Positions 44,990 through 60,420 of a stretch of DNA of 64,000 nucleotides are shown piece after piece. The notes beneath the pieces were generated by a model. It ran no database searches. It saw only the letters and a program-made list of their open reading frames with translations, and had not been told where the DNA came from. Source of the stretch: Adiantum capillus-veneris (taxonomy: Eukaryota > Streptophyta > Polypodiopsida > Polypodiales > Pteridaceae); assembly GCA_014529385.2 (NCBI GenBank), contig CM043962.1, positions 121,359,970 to 121,423,969 of the forward strand, written 5' to 3'. How positions within the stretch are numbered: the first letter of the stretch is position 1; the number at the start of each line of letters is the position of its first letter. Made by a program: the position numbers and the translations under genes.

Positions 44990-45112
44990 TGAAAGGGCAG
45001 TGGTAATGCGTGTGCTAGTATGCACCCAACCGTGCTATCTTATAGCCTCCCCCTAGCATACACACTATCTGGCCGTGCCGGTGGCCCTGCCCGTAGGACC
45101 CATGTCCTTACA
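44990..45112 (-). mobile_element. 3' LTR of element A
   Basis: This LTR of 123 bp starts TGTAAGGACATGGGTCCTAC in minus orientation and ends CCCTTTCA. It contains ggctataagatagc, a possible TATA region. It resembles the other two copies in the window (51218-51340 and 50204-50327) with several differences. Confidence 0.85.
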
Positions 45113-45160
45113 TTACCCCCCCCCCCCCCCCTTGGAGAATCATTTTCGTCCTCGAAAACG
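45113..45160 (-). promoter_or_regulatory. Polypurine tract and AGGA stem-loop of element A
   Basis: A long G run followed by taa leads into the 3' LTR. Just upstream in the transcript lies a stem of eight pairs (45141-45148 with 45153-45160, one G-U) with loop AGGA. It lies within the codons for the acidic C-terminus FEDEND. Confidence 0.7.
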
Positions 45161-45758
45161 AACGTAGGAAAATGTTTCTTAAGTGCGGAGACATTCTCCC
45201 GTGTAGAACCTTCTTCAGGTCTATCTAGCCATTTTACCAACACCTGTCATCTGACATGATGTCTGGTGCAAAGCTCATGAGAATCCAAAATCTTTTCGGG
45301 ATCATGAGGGATGCTTGGAGGTTTGATAAGGTCAACTAACACACCTGTGTCAATGACATTATCATTTTGTCCTAGCTGTTTTCATAAACGGCTAACATGA
45401 AAAACAAGATGAACTCGTGAATGCTCTGGAAGAGCTAACTTATAGGCCACTTGACCTATAGTTTGAGAATGGTAAATGGTCCATAATAGCATGGTGAAAG
45501 TTTATCAAGTTTTCTCGTCTTCAGACTCTCTGAATGCTCTGGAACTTTGAGGAAACCCTTGTCTCCTTCTTCGAAAGTAGCAAGACAACGATGCTCATCT
45601 GCGTACTTCTTATATCGATCTTGAACTTGCTTAACATTTTGTCGAGCAACTTGAAGCATGTCAAAATGGCCTTGGAGAAAATCCTTCGCTTGCTGTATCT
45701 TCTCCTTGGCCAACCCCACCGTAACGGGTGATCTAGGCTGAAATCCATACAAAAGCAT
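45133..45758 (-). pseudogene. Integrase C-terminus and chromodomain of element A
   Basis: At 45456-45758 the frame reads GFQPRSPV, a helical region with QVQDRYKKYADEHR, and then FEEGDKGFLKVPE and LSPCYYGPFTIL. This is the GPY region of a Gypsy integrase. At 45133-45243 a shifted frame gives VLVKWLDRPEEGSTRENVSA and LKKHFPTFVFEDEND, a chromodomain. Chromodomains of this kind direct chromovirus integration to marked chromatin. The intervening 200 bases are frameshifted. Confidence 0.8.
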
Positions 45759-45759
45759 A

Positions 45760-46726
45760 AATGGACTAAACTCTACAACACATGCTTTGAACTATTATAA
45801 GCAAATTCCAATGTAGGTAAGTAGTCTTCCCAATTGGTTTTCTTCTTGCTAACGTACGCTTGTAGCATATCCTCTAGCACTTGATTAACTCTTTATGTTT
45901 GACCATCCATTTTTGGATGATCATCCGTACTTAGATTAAGTTTAGTTTCCAATTTTTGGAACACAGCTCTCTAGAAGTGATTACCGAACTTTTGATCTCT
46001 GTCACTAATGATACTAGTTGGAGGATCGTAGAGTTTATATATATGCTCTACAAATAGCCGTGCTCATTCTGGTGTCTTAATCGTACTCTTAGTGGGAATG
46101 AATCGATCCATCTTGGTGAGACGGTCTACAATTACCCATATGGCATCATGGCCACAATTTGTAGTAGGTAGTCCTACTACAAAATCCATAGAGATACTCT
46201 CCCACTTACTTTGTGGAATCTCTAAAGGATGTAAAAGGCCACCTACCTTGAGGTGCTTTGCCTTATTAACTTGGCACTGTTGGTAGTTTAGTACGTACTC
46301 TTGAACATCATGATGTAAGCCCGGCCAATAAAATTGCCATCTAACTAGGGCATACGTCTTACGAATACCTGGATAACCAACACTTGGACTATCATGACAC
46401 TCAAATAATATTTGGTGCCCGGTGTTTGAGTCCTTTGGCACACATACTCTACCTTTGTGGAGTAAGTGGCCATAATCAATGGAAAAATTCTTCCATCGCT
46501 TAAGTTCTTCCTGAGTAGGGGTGGAGCTCTGTGTATTGGAGTTTTTATCTGCGCGTGCAGAGACATGTTGATCTGGCTGTACAGAGACATGTGAGTGTGA
46601 GGGAGTCCTTTTTAAAAATGCACTCCACACTTTAACATATGATTGATCTTGTGCACACTTGCCACATAATGACTCTAAAAATCCACTCTTTATTTCCGTG
46701 AAAGCAAGTAAATTAATCCGAGGCAT
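45760..46726 (-). pseudogene. Integrase N-terminus and core of element A
   Basis: From 46726 the frame carries SIDYGHLLHKGRVCVPKD, a zinc finger with ECHDSPSVGYPGIRKT, YWPGLHHDVQEYV and YQQCQVNKAKH. The start of the catalytic core follows, with SISMDFVVGLPTTNCGHDAI and IVDRLTKMDRFIP. After 46064 the second half of the core is only traceable in other frames. The first Cys of the C-x2-C pair reads Tyr (YQQC). Confidence 0.75.
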
Positions 46727-46756
46727 CCGACTTAGTGCATCCGCTACTACATTATA

Positions 46757-47998
46757 TCAGCCCTTGCGATATTGTAGGTTATAATCATAATCTTGAAGGA
46801 TTTTGGCCCATCTAGATTTACGGCCCTTCAAGTCCGTTTGAGTAGTAAACCACTTGATACTCTCATGGTAAAAAACTACTTCAAACTCGGCACCATATAA
46901 ATAGTGTCGCCACTTTCGTAAAGCGTGAATTATGGCATAGAGCTCTCTCTCATAGACATAATAATTTTGTTGAGCTCTATCTAACTTTTTACTTTCAAAG
47001 GCTATAGGTCTTCCCTCCTGGAAAAGTACCAGACCAATTGCTTTATCACTAGCATCAGTCTCTACCACAAATGGATTAAGTGGGTCAACGATTGCTAGGA
47101 TGGGAGCAGTTGCTATAGCTACCTTGAGCTGTTCAAAACTGCGTTTTTGGGCTTCTTCCCAAAAAAAGGTCTTACCTTTTGCTTTAAGTTGATCCGTCAT
47201 AGGAACAAAATTTTTGGCATAATCATGGATATATTGTCAATAAAATCCAGCCATGCCTAAAAATATTTGAAGCTCCTCAACCACGTAGGGATGTGGCCAT
47301 CGAAGAATGGCAGCGACCTTGTCAATGTCCATTTTGATTCCAGAATAAGAGATCACATGACCGAGATAATGTATCTTTGTTTTAAAGAAATCGCACTTGC
47401 TTTGCTTAGCATACAGCACGTGAGCTCGTAGCTATTCAAACACTAATCGTAAGTGTTCTATGTGTTCATCTTCAGTCTTACTGTAAATGAGAATGTCATC
47501 AAGGAAAACCACAACAAATTTTCCAAGATAGGGACATAAGACACTATCCATGAGTGTCATAAATGTAGCTGGAGCATTGGTTAGACCAAAAGGCATAAGC
47601 AAAAATTCAAAATGCCTGACCCATGTTCTAAAGGCAGTTTTGGAGATATCTTGCAGTAGGAAATGCACCTGGTGGTATGTTGAATGAAGATCTATCTTTG
47701 TAGTGTATCTTGCCTCATGGACTTGATCAAACAACTCATCCACTCGAGGCAGAGGATACTTGTTCTTGATGGTTATCGCATTTAATCCGCGATAATCTAC
47801 GCACATGCGCATAGTACCATCTTTCTTTTTTACCAATAGAATTGGTGATGCCCAAGGCAAAGTTCTAGGTCTAATGAAACCACGAGCAAGGTAGTTAGCC
47901 AACTGACTCTCAACCTCTTTGGCTTCTTTAGCACTCATACGATAAGGTGGTTTACTCACCGGTTTAGTGCCTGGCAAGACATCTATGCCATGATGCAC
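46757..47998 (-). pseudogene. RT and RNase H of element A
   Basis: From 47998 the RT motifs are clear: [66 protein letters not shown] and [12 protein letters not shown] with the D-D pair. After a stop near 47430 a second piece (47237-47419) has CDFFKTKIHYLGHVIS. At 46757-47200 the RNase H shows FVVETDASDKAIGLVLFQEG, FESKKLDRAQQNYYVYEREL and TDLKGRKSRWAKIL. It has only two or three lesions, so the copy is fairly young. Confidence 0.85.
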
Positions 47999-48819
47999 AT
48001 CATGTGTGGGGGTAAACCCGATGGTAAATCACTTGAGAACACATCACTATACTCCGTGACTAAGTGAGTCAACTTTTGCCGTGCAAAAGGAGAAAGTAAA
48101 CTAGAGTTATGCTGAGATGGAGAATCTTGTAATTCCTGTAATGTTTTTTTTACAACAGTTGCATGTTGCTCTATAGAATTAAAGTAGAGAGAACTTTTCT
48201 CGTTAGATTTGTTAACACATTGCTTATCATTAGAGTTCTTTGCACTTTGCATAGCATTACTAGAATTCACTGCACTTTGCTCTTGAGAATTCACAAGACT
48301 TGGAGACAAGCAGTAACACAAAAAGACTTCATCTATTAAATCTACTTTTTGCAAAATAGAAAGCTCGATTGTACATATAAGAGGTGCAGATGGTATATTT
48401 TTCTCACCAAGCAAAAGCACATGTTTACCATTGGACATGAAGGATAAGGAGTTGTGTTCATAACTAGTATGCAATGTGTTTCCTAAACCATGCAGCCACT
48501 CCCATCCTAAAACTACATCAGTAAGGTCCATGTTCATAACTTGGAAGTCAAGGGTCATCATATGATCTTGAACAATAAGCTCAACCCCTTGAACTACCGT
48601 GTCCCATACTTCTTTATCATTCCTAGACATCTGGTCCATCACATACTTGTGAGAGCAGGGAGTCTGTGTAAGCTTCAATTTCTTAACTAGCTTATAGTTC
48701 AAGAAGTTATGAGTTGCACCATCATCCACTAAAATACGAACACGTTGTTCGTTAATAGTGCCATGCATGCAAATCAAATCATGGGGACCAAAGGTGGGAT
48801 GCCACATTGAAGCAGGCAC
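47983..48819 (-). pseudogene. Protease region of element A
   Basis: The frame opens with HGTINEQRVRILVDDGATHN, where the active site reads D-D-G and not D-S-G. It continues with LDFQVMNMDLTDVVLGWEWL, the C-terminal VLG motif. A Ser/Asn-rich linker (SSNAMQSAKNSNDKQ) follows, and a [15 protein letters not shown] segment that leads into RT. It overlaps the RT frame by 16 bases. Confidence 0.8.
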
Positions 48820-48834
48820 ACAAAACTTGTGCTT

Positions 48835-49831
48835 TTATTCCATATGAAGAACCTCTACAACACAATAATTAGGAGATGAATCTAATGTGAGGCGTTGTAC
48901 CGTGTGCATGGCCTTTTCTTTGCCTTGGAAAAGAGGACAATCTTTCTTGTTATGTTGGTCCAAAAGACATCTAAAACACAAATTGTGTTTCTTTGCATGC
49001 TCAATATCAGCCGTGCTGAGAGACCCACGTCGAGTATCTCGTGAGTGCTTAGGCTTCTTAGCCTCTTGTGGGCGTGGAGAGGTAGACTGTCTCTTATTCC
49101 TCTTGGAACCTGTGGGAGATCCACCTCGCCATTGGCTCTTAGCCACATTGCTCTTAGCAAAAGTATTCTTAGAGTAGGGAACATTTCCTTTCCTCATCAT
49201 ATCTTTGGGCATGACTGATGGCTTCTTCCAAAGCTTTTGGATGTTGGGTCTTGACATGAAGACGATAGTCTTTGTCAAGACCCCTATTAAAACCTTGTAT
49301 CTTTTGGAATTCATCTAGACCTTCTAGTTTTAATATGATTTTCCGATACTTCAAAAGGTACTGTGTGAGAGAGAGGCCAGACATGTAGCATGCATCCCAT
49401 GCTAACCAATTCTTATCTTCTTCATTAGAGTCCAAAAACTCTTTGGAGAAAGAAGCTTGAAACGCAGCCCAAGACGGAGGATGAGCATCTATTGGAAATG
49501 TCATCCATCACTTATAGGCCTTGCCTTTAAGAGATAGACTTGTTTCCACAGCCGTCTCAATCTATGAATATCACTCCATTTGTGTAAGAACGTATTGATG
49601 GCATCCTTGTTGTGATCGCGCTCTTCCCCATGAAACTCAGGAATGGTGATATTCTTAAGTAATGCATTGCTACCTTCTGCATCTTCTGTAGCACTTGTCT
49701 CTTGGACTCCTTGAGTCGTGCGAGCTTGGTTCCCTTGAACTGTGCCACTTGTGGCTCCTTGAGCCGTCTGTGAATTCATAAATTTCACAAGTAATTTTGT
49801 AAGATTCGTAACATTTGCATTGAGTGCAGAG
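48835..49831 (-). pseudogene. gag of element A (C-terminal two thirds)
   Basis: Three overlapping frames give LSALNANVTNLTKLLVKFMN, a Thr/Gln-rich spacer, and ITIPEFHGEERD..INTFLHKW. A capsid part follows (DAHPPSWAAFQASFSKEFL, LKYRKIILKLEGLDEFQKIQ), then a basic region. The zinc knuckle CFRCLLDQHNKKDC has correct CCHC spacing. The N-terminus is cut at 49831, where the inverted copy begins. Confidence 0.8.
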
Positions 49832-50327
49832 AGGTTGTCTTGCTACTTTCAAAGAAGGAGACAAGGCTTTCCTCAAAGAAAGTCTGAAGACGAGAAAAGT
49901 TGTTAAACTTTCACCACGCTATTGTGGACCGTTTACCATTCTCAAATGTATAGATCAAGTGGCCTACATCATTGACACAGGTGTGTTAGTTGACCTTATC
50001 GAACCGCCGAGCATCCCTCATGAGCTCAAAAACATTTTGGATTCTCATGAGCTTTGTACCAGACAGCATGTCAGACGACAGGTGTTGGTAAAATGGCTAG
50101 ATAGACCTGAAGAACGTTCTACATGGGAGAATGTCTCCGCACTTAAGAAACATTTTCATACGTTTGTTTTCAAGGATGAAAACAATTCTCCAAGGGGGGG
50201 TAATGTAAGGACATGGGTCCTACGGACAAGGCCACTGGCACGGCCGGGACAGTGTGTACGCTAGGGAGAGGCTATAAGATAGCATGGTTGGGTGGAGACT
50301 AGCACACGCATTACCACCATCTTTTCA
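49832..50327 (+). mobile_element. Inverted 3' fragment of a second A-family copy
   Basis: On the plus strand this stretch encodes the same protein end as element A: LATFKEGDKAFLKES, LSPRYCGPFTILK, YIIDTGVLVDLIEPPSIP, and the chromodomain VLVKWLDRPEERSTWENVSA. A perfect 7-bp AGGA stem-loop (50166-50183), a G-rich purine tract and a 124-bp LTR (50204-50327) follow. It is in opposite orientation to element A and lacks everything 5' of the integrase C-terminus. Confidence 0.85.
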
Positions 50328-50496
50328 CTAGTATGCTTTGGTGATGCTCCAAAGTCTTGAAAGAAGCCATATCTACAAGCCCATGTTCTCCTAGATCATC
50401 ATCATCATGCATATTAATGTCAGCAGTGGTGCCCTGATTTTGATCTACGTGCTCAAAATCAAAAGTGTGTGTAGGTGGGATATCCTCACTGGCCAT
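50328..50496 (-). pseudogene. Putative gag N-terminus of element A
   Basis: From the ATG at 50496 the frame reads MASEDIPPTHTFDFEHVD, then an acidic NMHDDDDLGEHG and MASFKTLEHHQS, and ends at the junction with the inverted fragment. Its place between leader and the remaining gag suggests that it is the start of gag. It has no motif of its own, so the assignment is by position. Confidence 0.45.
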
Positions 50497-51204
50497 GGTA
50501 AACACACACTAATGTAAAGAGATAGAAAAACATTAACTTGTACCTTCTGAAATTGAAGTCTTTGTGTTTTGTATCCTCCGCGATTTGCATTACATGCGAA
50601 CCTTGCCTTGTGAGAATTGTAGTGCTTCACGTGTCATTTGTCATAAGAACACCTTTGTTGATTCTTCACAAAAACTCGTCGTTGTTGTGAAGGCTTTTGT
50701 TCACTTTAAAGCTACCTCCTTGGGGAAAAAATAATTTTTGGAGGAAAACTTGCCTTCCTCCAAGAAGTGAAAAGGAAGGGTGAAACTACTTCCTTGAAGT
50801 TTGAAGCTTTCCCTTTCCTTCTAGTTTTCCTTTCAACACAAGTATGTTATCTTTCCTTATTATACACAAAAAGGGTCAATAGCTTGATGGTAAAGTGTTG
50901 GCCTCTTACCCTCATGGGGTGGATTTAACCCTCCTTCATGCAAGGATTAAGCGGGCCTTCCTACGCATGCAGCCAACAGAAGCCTTCATAGCCTTGCTAT
51001 CGTTGAGTTGTCCATCGAGTTTGCTATGGAGGGCATTGATGGGGTGGCTATTGTCACTATCGCTGTCTACGCATGCTGCGCACAGGAAACTGTGCATGTC
51101 TTCTTTTTTGTTGCACAACGGATGTGTTTGTTGTCTGCGAAACGTGGGAGAGAAGCAACTCATCGCATGCACATGCAACCCACTTTTCCCCTTCTCCAAA
51201 AATA
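50497..51204 (-). other. Leader of element A with a tRNA-like segment
   Basis: The stretch lies between primer site and gag. A minus frame at 50936-51253 is open for 105 codons but unrecognised. At 50873-50938 the plus strand has tagcttgatggtaaagtg, ggcctcttaccctcatgg and ggatttaaccctcc. These resemble A-box, anticodon-arm and B-box words of a tRNA-derived SINE head. Confidence 0.4.
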
Positions 51205-51216
51205 GCTCAGATACCA
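51205..51216 (-). promoter_or_regulatory. Primer binding site of element A
   Basis: On the minus strand tggtatctgagc lies one base after the 5' LTR. It differs by one base from the usual tggtatcagagc. Confidence 0.75.
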
Positions 51217-51217
51217 G

Positions 51218-51340
51218 TGAAAGGGTGGTGGTAATGTGTGTGTTAGTCTCCACCCAACCATGTTATCTTATAGCCGCCCCCTAGAGTACACACTGTCCGA
51301 TCGTGCCGGTGGCCTTGCCTGTAGGACCCATGTCCTTACA
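51218..51340 (-). mobile_element. 5' LTR of element A
   Basis: This 123-bp copy has the same length as the 3' LTR at 44990-45112 but differs from it at many positions, for example around ggcggctataagataaca. It abuts coding sequence of element B at 51341. Confidence 0.8.
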
Positions 51341-52557
51341 CATACATGACTTTCTTATTGTATGGGTGAGTAACACATAGCCTATTGCCGTTTGGAAGAT
51401 AACCATCCTTCAAGGTGAATGGTTCTTTTTTCTTCCCTAATGAAAAGGTTGTTAATATGTACTTAAAGTCTTGGTGAGTAACATACTCATCTATCATAAA
51501 AGATAGATTATTGTGAGTTGCTATAGACACCACATTTACCCTTGGCCATTGTGAAACTGCATCAACCACTTGATTGTGCTTGCCAGCAATGTAAGTAGTA
51601 TGAAATTTAAATTGCAAAAGAAAATTTGCCCACCTCGTTTTTTTGTCGGAGAGCTTGTTTTGCGTCATGAAGTTCTTGAGGGTTTGTGGTCCATTCATAG
51701 GATGAATGGAGCCCCCAAGAGATAGTGCTTCCATGTGTCTAGGGCATGTAGAATAGCTGAAAGCTCTTTTTCTATATGTCCAAGACACGTTCATTGGCAT
51801 TGAGCCTTCGTCTCTCATATGCTATGGCATGCCCTTCTTGAAGCAAAACTGCTCCAAGGCAATCACCACAAGCATCACATTGGACCTCAAATGGCTTTGA
51901 GAGATCCGGAAGCATAAGGACTGGTTGAGAGGTAAGCTTCTCTTTGAGCTTGTCAAAAGATTTTTTCTCCTTAACAGTCTATGAATACTTAAAGTTCTTC
52001 TTTGTTAAGTCATGTAATGGTCCTACTATCTAAGAAAATTTTTCTATGAAGCGTCTATAGTATGCACACATACCAATAAAGCTTCTTAGCTCATGATTCC
52101 TTGGATTATGCCATGCTTTTATTACCTCCAACTTTGATGGATCCATACAGATACCATCTTGAGAGATAATGTGACCTAAATATTGAATCTCTTGTAGAAA
52201 AAAAATCACTTTTCTTTTGATTAGTGAAAAGCTTATTCTCTCTCATAACTTGAAAGATTACCTAGAGGTATCACTTGTACTCCTCAAGAGAAATTTGAGT
52301 GGCCTGAAGATTTTTGTCCATTGTGAGTTTGAATGCTGCTAGAGCATTTGTCGGGCCAAAACTTGTAGCTTATCAAATAGATCTTCTACCCGTGACATGG
52401 GAAATATTTTTTTTATAGTGATCCTATTTACTGCTCTATAGTCGACACACATGTGATATGTGCCATCTTTCTTTTTCACTAAAAGTACTGGTGAACAGAA
52501 TGGAGAGTAGCTAGGCCTCACCATCCCTTTTTCCACCAATTCATGCACTTGCCTCAT
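51341..52557 (-). pseudogene. RT, RNase H and start of integrase of Gypsy element B
   Basis: At 52339-52557 the frame reads [40 protein letters not shown] and NRITIKKIFPMSRVEDLFDK. A broken RT-RNase H region follows. At 51341-51818 an RNase H tail appears (KLSDKKTRWANFLLQFKF, YIAGKHNQVVDAVSQWP), then the start of the integrase (DGYLPNGNRLCVTHPYNKKV). Nothing upstream of RT is present. The matching integrase end lies beyond element A, at 44697-44979. Confidence 0.8.
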
Positions 52558-55188
<2,631 letters not shown>

Positions 55189-55320
55189 TTTAAAACAAAT
55201 CCAATACCTATATAAGCAAGACAAAAAGTTCCTGAACAATCAAAGTACAAAGTCACCCATGATTCTAATTTCCAACACCAACAAAGAAGTGGAGGTCGTG
55301 ATCTGTCAAAGGCAGATTCC

Positions 55321-55940
55321 TCAACTTAGAAATGTCTGATGGCAGTAGCTGATTGCCGCAACAAAGGCCACAAAATCTGGACGTTTTGGGCCTGCTAAAG
55401 GATTGTGGCCCATGTTTCTCCTCAAAGTCATCCCTGAGAGCTTGCCAACCTTGTGGAGTCCTAGGCCCACATATGATTCAGTGTTTGTGTTCCAATAGTG
55501 CAGACACAAACTGGCGTAGCACTTAACACACCGTGGATTGCTCTCCACCATAATGGTTTGCCATGTTGTGCAGTGGACCCCCGACACCCGACAAATGTAG
55601 CAATATTGCCACCTTCTTGCGCATGGATAGAGAACGTGTTGGAATAGCTGCTCGAATTTGTTGAGGGATTGCTCCTTGCTGCAACTCCTTCGACACTAGA
55701 GCACAAACATGGTAGAAGCAAGCTCTTGGAACTCTTAGGTTCTCCTCAAACTTCAGGTCATTCCCCTCTGTGAAGCGGAAGAATGTGCGCCAAAAGTGGT
55801 TGCTACGTGGCTTCGCATGCCATATTCTAGCCGCTGCGTTCTTTCAACATCGCATGCCATGGACACAAGCTGTGATGCAATTAATGCAATACATTGCCAC
55901 AAATGTTAGATCCTCCTCCATTAAGTCATTTGCTTCATGG
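55321..55940 (-). pseudogene. PIF/Harbinger-like transposase remnant
   Basis: On the minus strand, with about three lesions, the reading is NHFWRTFFRFTEGNDLKFEE and NLRVPRACFYHVCALVSKEL. It continues with RSLSMRKKVAILLHLSGVGG and HNMANHYGGEQSTV, then VLR.FVSALLEH. It ends in PDFVAFVAAISYCHQ. This is the layout of PIF/Harbinger (HARBI1-like) nucleases: F..R, K.VAI.L..L, then a helix-turn-helix-like G.S.STV segment, then the first catalytic strand (G-A-I-D-G-x-H in the family). The first Asp is replaced by Ser and the rest of the domain is missing. No terminal inverted repeats were identified. Confidence 0.6.
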
Positions 55941-58765
<2,825 letters not shown>

Positions 58766-58975
58766 AGTTGCAACACGGGTGTGCTAGGAAGTTGGCAACG
58801 CATGTGGAGGCCGCCAACAGTGAGTGCGGAGAGTCAATTTCAAACGAGGTTCCCTATCCTTGCATTCCACTAGTGTTCGAGTAAATCCAATGAGGAAATT
58901 TTACCTACATTTTTTGCAACTTAACTACATTTTCTTAAGCTTTTCAAGTGGATTTTCTCCTTCTCTATTATAAGG

Positions 58976-59692
58976 CTAAGCTGAGGCACACTTTTCTTGA
59001 GCACTACATTCCACCCTCATGTTCACACTACTCGCTCGGACTATAGGTTGCTCGGAAAACTTTGCTCGGTGTTTGGTAAAACTCCCTAGTAGAAGCTCTA
59101 TTGCATAGTCATCATCCCCTCGTTTTGAAGGTAGCTCATTAGGGATATCATCGATGAAAACATCTTGGAATCCATTTGGGAAATTAGACAACTCTAATTC
59201 CTCTTGATTCTCTTTATTTCTACTTGTGAAAACATTAGAATCATGTACAGATTCTCTATACTTCTTGGAGTGCACCTGACCACATAAAATCCATTCCCCA
59301 CAATTGGAAATTAGCAAATCCCATTTTGGTTATTAGTTGTTATTGCTTCCCACTCCCACAAGCTATGAGTTGACATTTGACGGCCCATAAAATAGAGCAC
59401 CACCGAGTGAGCACAATAAGTTTGTATGCTTTGCAATGCTACTTTTGGATTGAACTTAGCCTGCTGTATGTACCCATTTTAGCCTTATTTTGACTAATCT
59501 TAATAGCTCTTGTAGAATTTCTTCTACCACATCTCCAAAGTGAGATGGCTTCAGAATCTTTTGTGAATTGACATTGCCTACCTCCAAGGCCCTCTTCCTA
59601 CCTTCAGTAGAGAACACAAAGCCATCGCCCTGCCTAAGAGGGTCGGGCAACCCTACTTCAATGCTGTCTAAATTGCCTCCATTGAGGTCCAT
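58976..59692 (-). pseudogene. Gypsy pol fragment (protease-RT linker)
   Basis: At 58976-59317 the minus frame reads GFQDVFIDDIPNELPSKRGD and DDYAIELLLGS, the standard lead from protease to RT in chromoviruses (…DVFPEELP…LPP.R…DH.IEL). At 59456-59692 a related open frame (LSDPLRQGD-like start, LQELLRLVKIRLKW end) is probably part of the same element, but I cannot name its domain. RT itself is absent. Confidence 0.55.
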
Positions 59693-60420
59693 ACCGATGC
59701 TTCACCACAGAAGGAGAGGTGTGAACCCCCCTAGTGTATCTTAAGGTCAGTTAAGTTGTCAATTTTCCTCCATTTTCTCTTTCTTTCTTTTTTTTCACGG
59801 ATCACACAATCCGTGGGACAATCACGAGCTTGGTTAGTATTTGATATTACAGATCCCAATCCTTATATATAGAAGGGTCTGCCCCAAACTAGAAATGAGC
59901 AGAAGACCACCACAGCAGTCAACGAGCGCGAGTGAGTTGGGTGAGTGATGATCAATTGCAATCGATAGTAGAGACACAATATGGATCGCAATCCTTGTAC
60001 ATAGAAGAGTCCACCCCAAGCGGGCAAGGAACAGAAGTCCACCATTGTAGTCAACAAGCATGAGAGAGTTGGGTGAGTAATGATCAATCATGATCAATAT
60101 CAGAGAGATGCAAGATAACAATCTGTGCAAACAATCCAACAAGGAACCAATGATTTGCATGCAACTTGATAGCACAAGAGCCACAAGCAACAAGGAGCAC
60201 TATTGACACAAGGAATCAAAGCATGCACCAAACAACACCCTTCTACACAAAACTCAATAGAAATGCCCACCACCCAACTTCTATCAACAAGAACTCCTAC
60301 GTCAATGGAACCGTCAGCCCCCCATTGCCGGTAGACCTTCATTGATGGGTCACACATGATAGAAAGGTTATTCCATTTACCTCGTCTTATTCTCATACAC
60401 AAACAGGGAAATGAGAGAAC
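59693..60420. repeat. Non-coding insert with a 131-bp tandem pair
   Basis: Units 59844-59977 and 59978-60106 share gatc.caatcct....ata.agaag.gtc, cagaag.ccacca and gtgagt.atgatcaat phrases, at about 75-80% identity. Only the first has ttatatatag. The insert interrupts an RT reading that resumes at about 60421, so it may be part of an inserted LTR. Confidence 0.6.

Larger units (their letters stand above)
44990..51340 (-). mobile_element. Chromodomain Gypsy element A (composite)
   Basis: Two related 123-bp LTRs (44990-45112 and 51218-51340) flank a minus-strand gag, protease, RT, RNase H, integrase and chromodomain order. There is a primer site beside the right LTR and a purine tract beside the left one. 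All domains carry a few stops or shifts. An inverted fragment of a second copy (49832-50327) interrupts gag. The flanking pentamers differ (gattg and catac), and part of the host integrase is missing. The present unit therefore probably arose by recombination between two insertions. Confidence 0.85.

Noticed and set aside
50873-50938. Functional tRNA gene
   Set aside because: The arms do not form a proper cloverleaf and the B-box is degenerate. It is at best a SINE head.
44985-51345. Target-site duplication for element A
   Set aside because: The flanking pentamers gattg and catac do not match, and part of the host integrase is missing.
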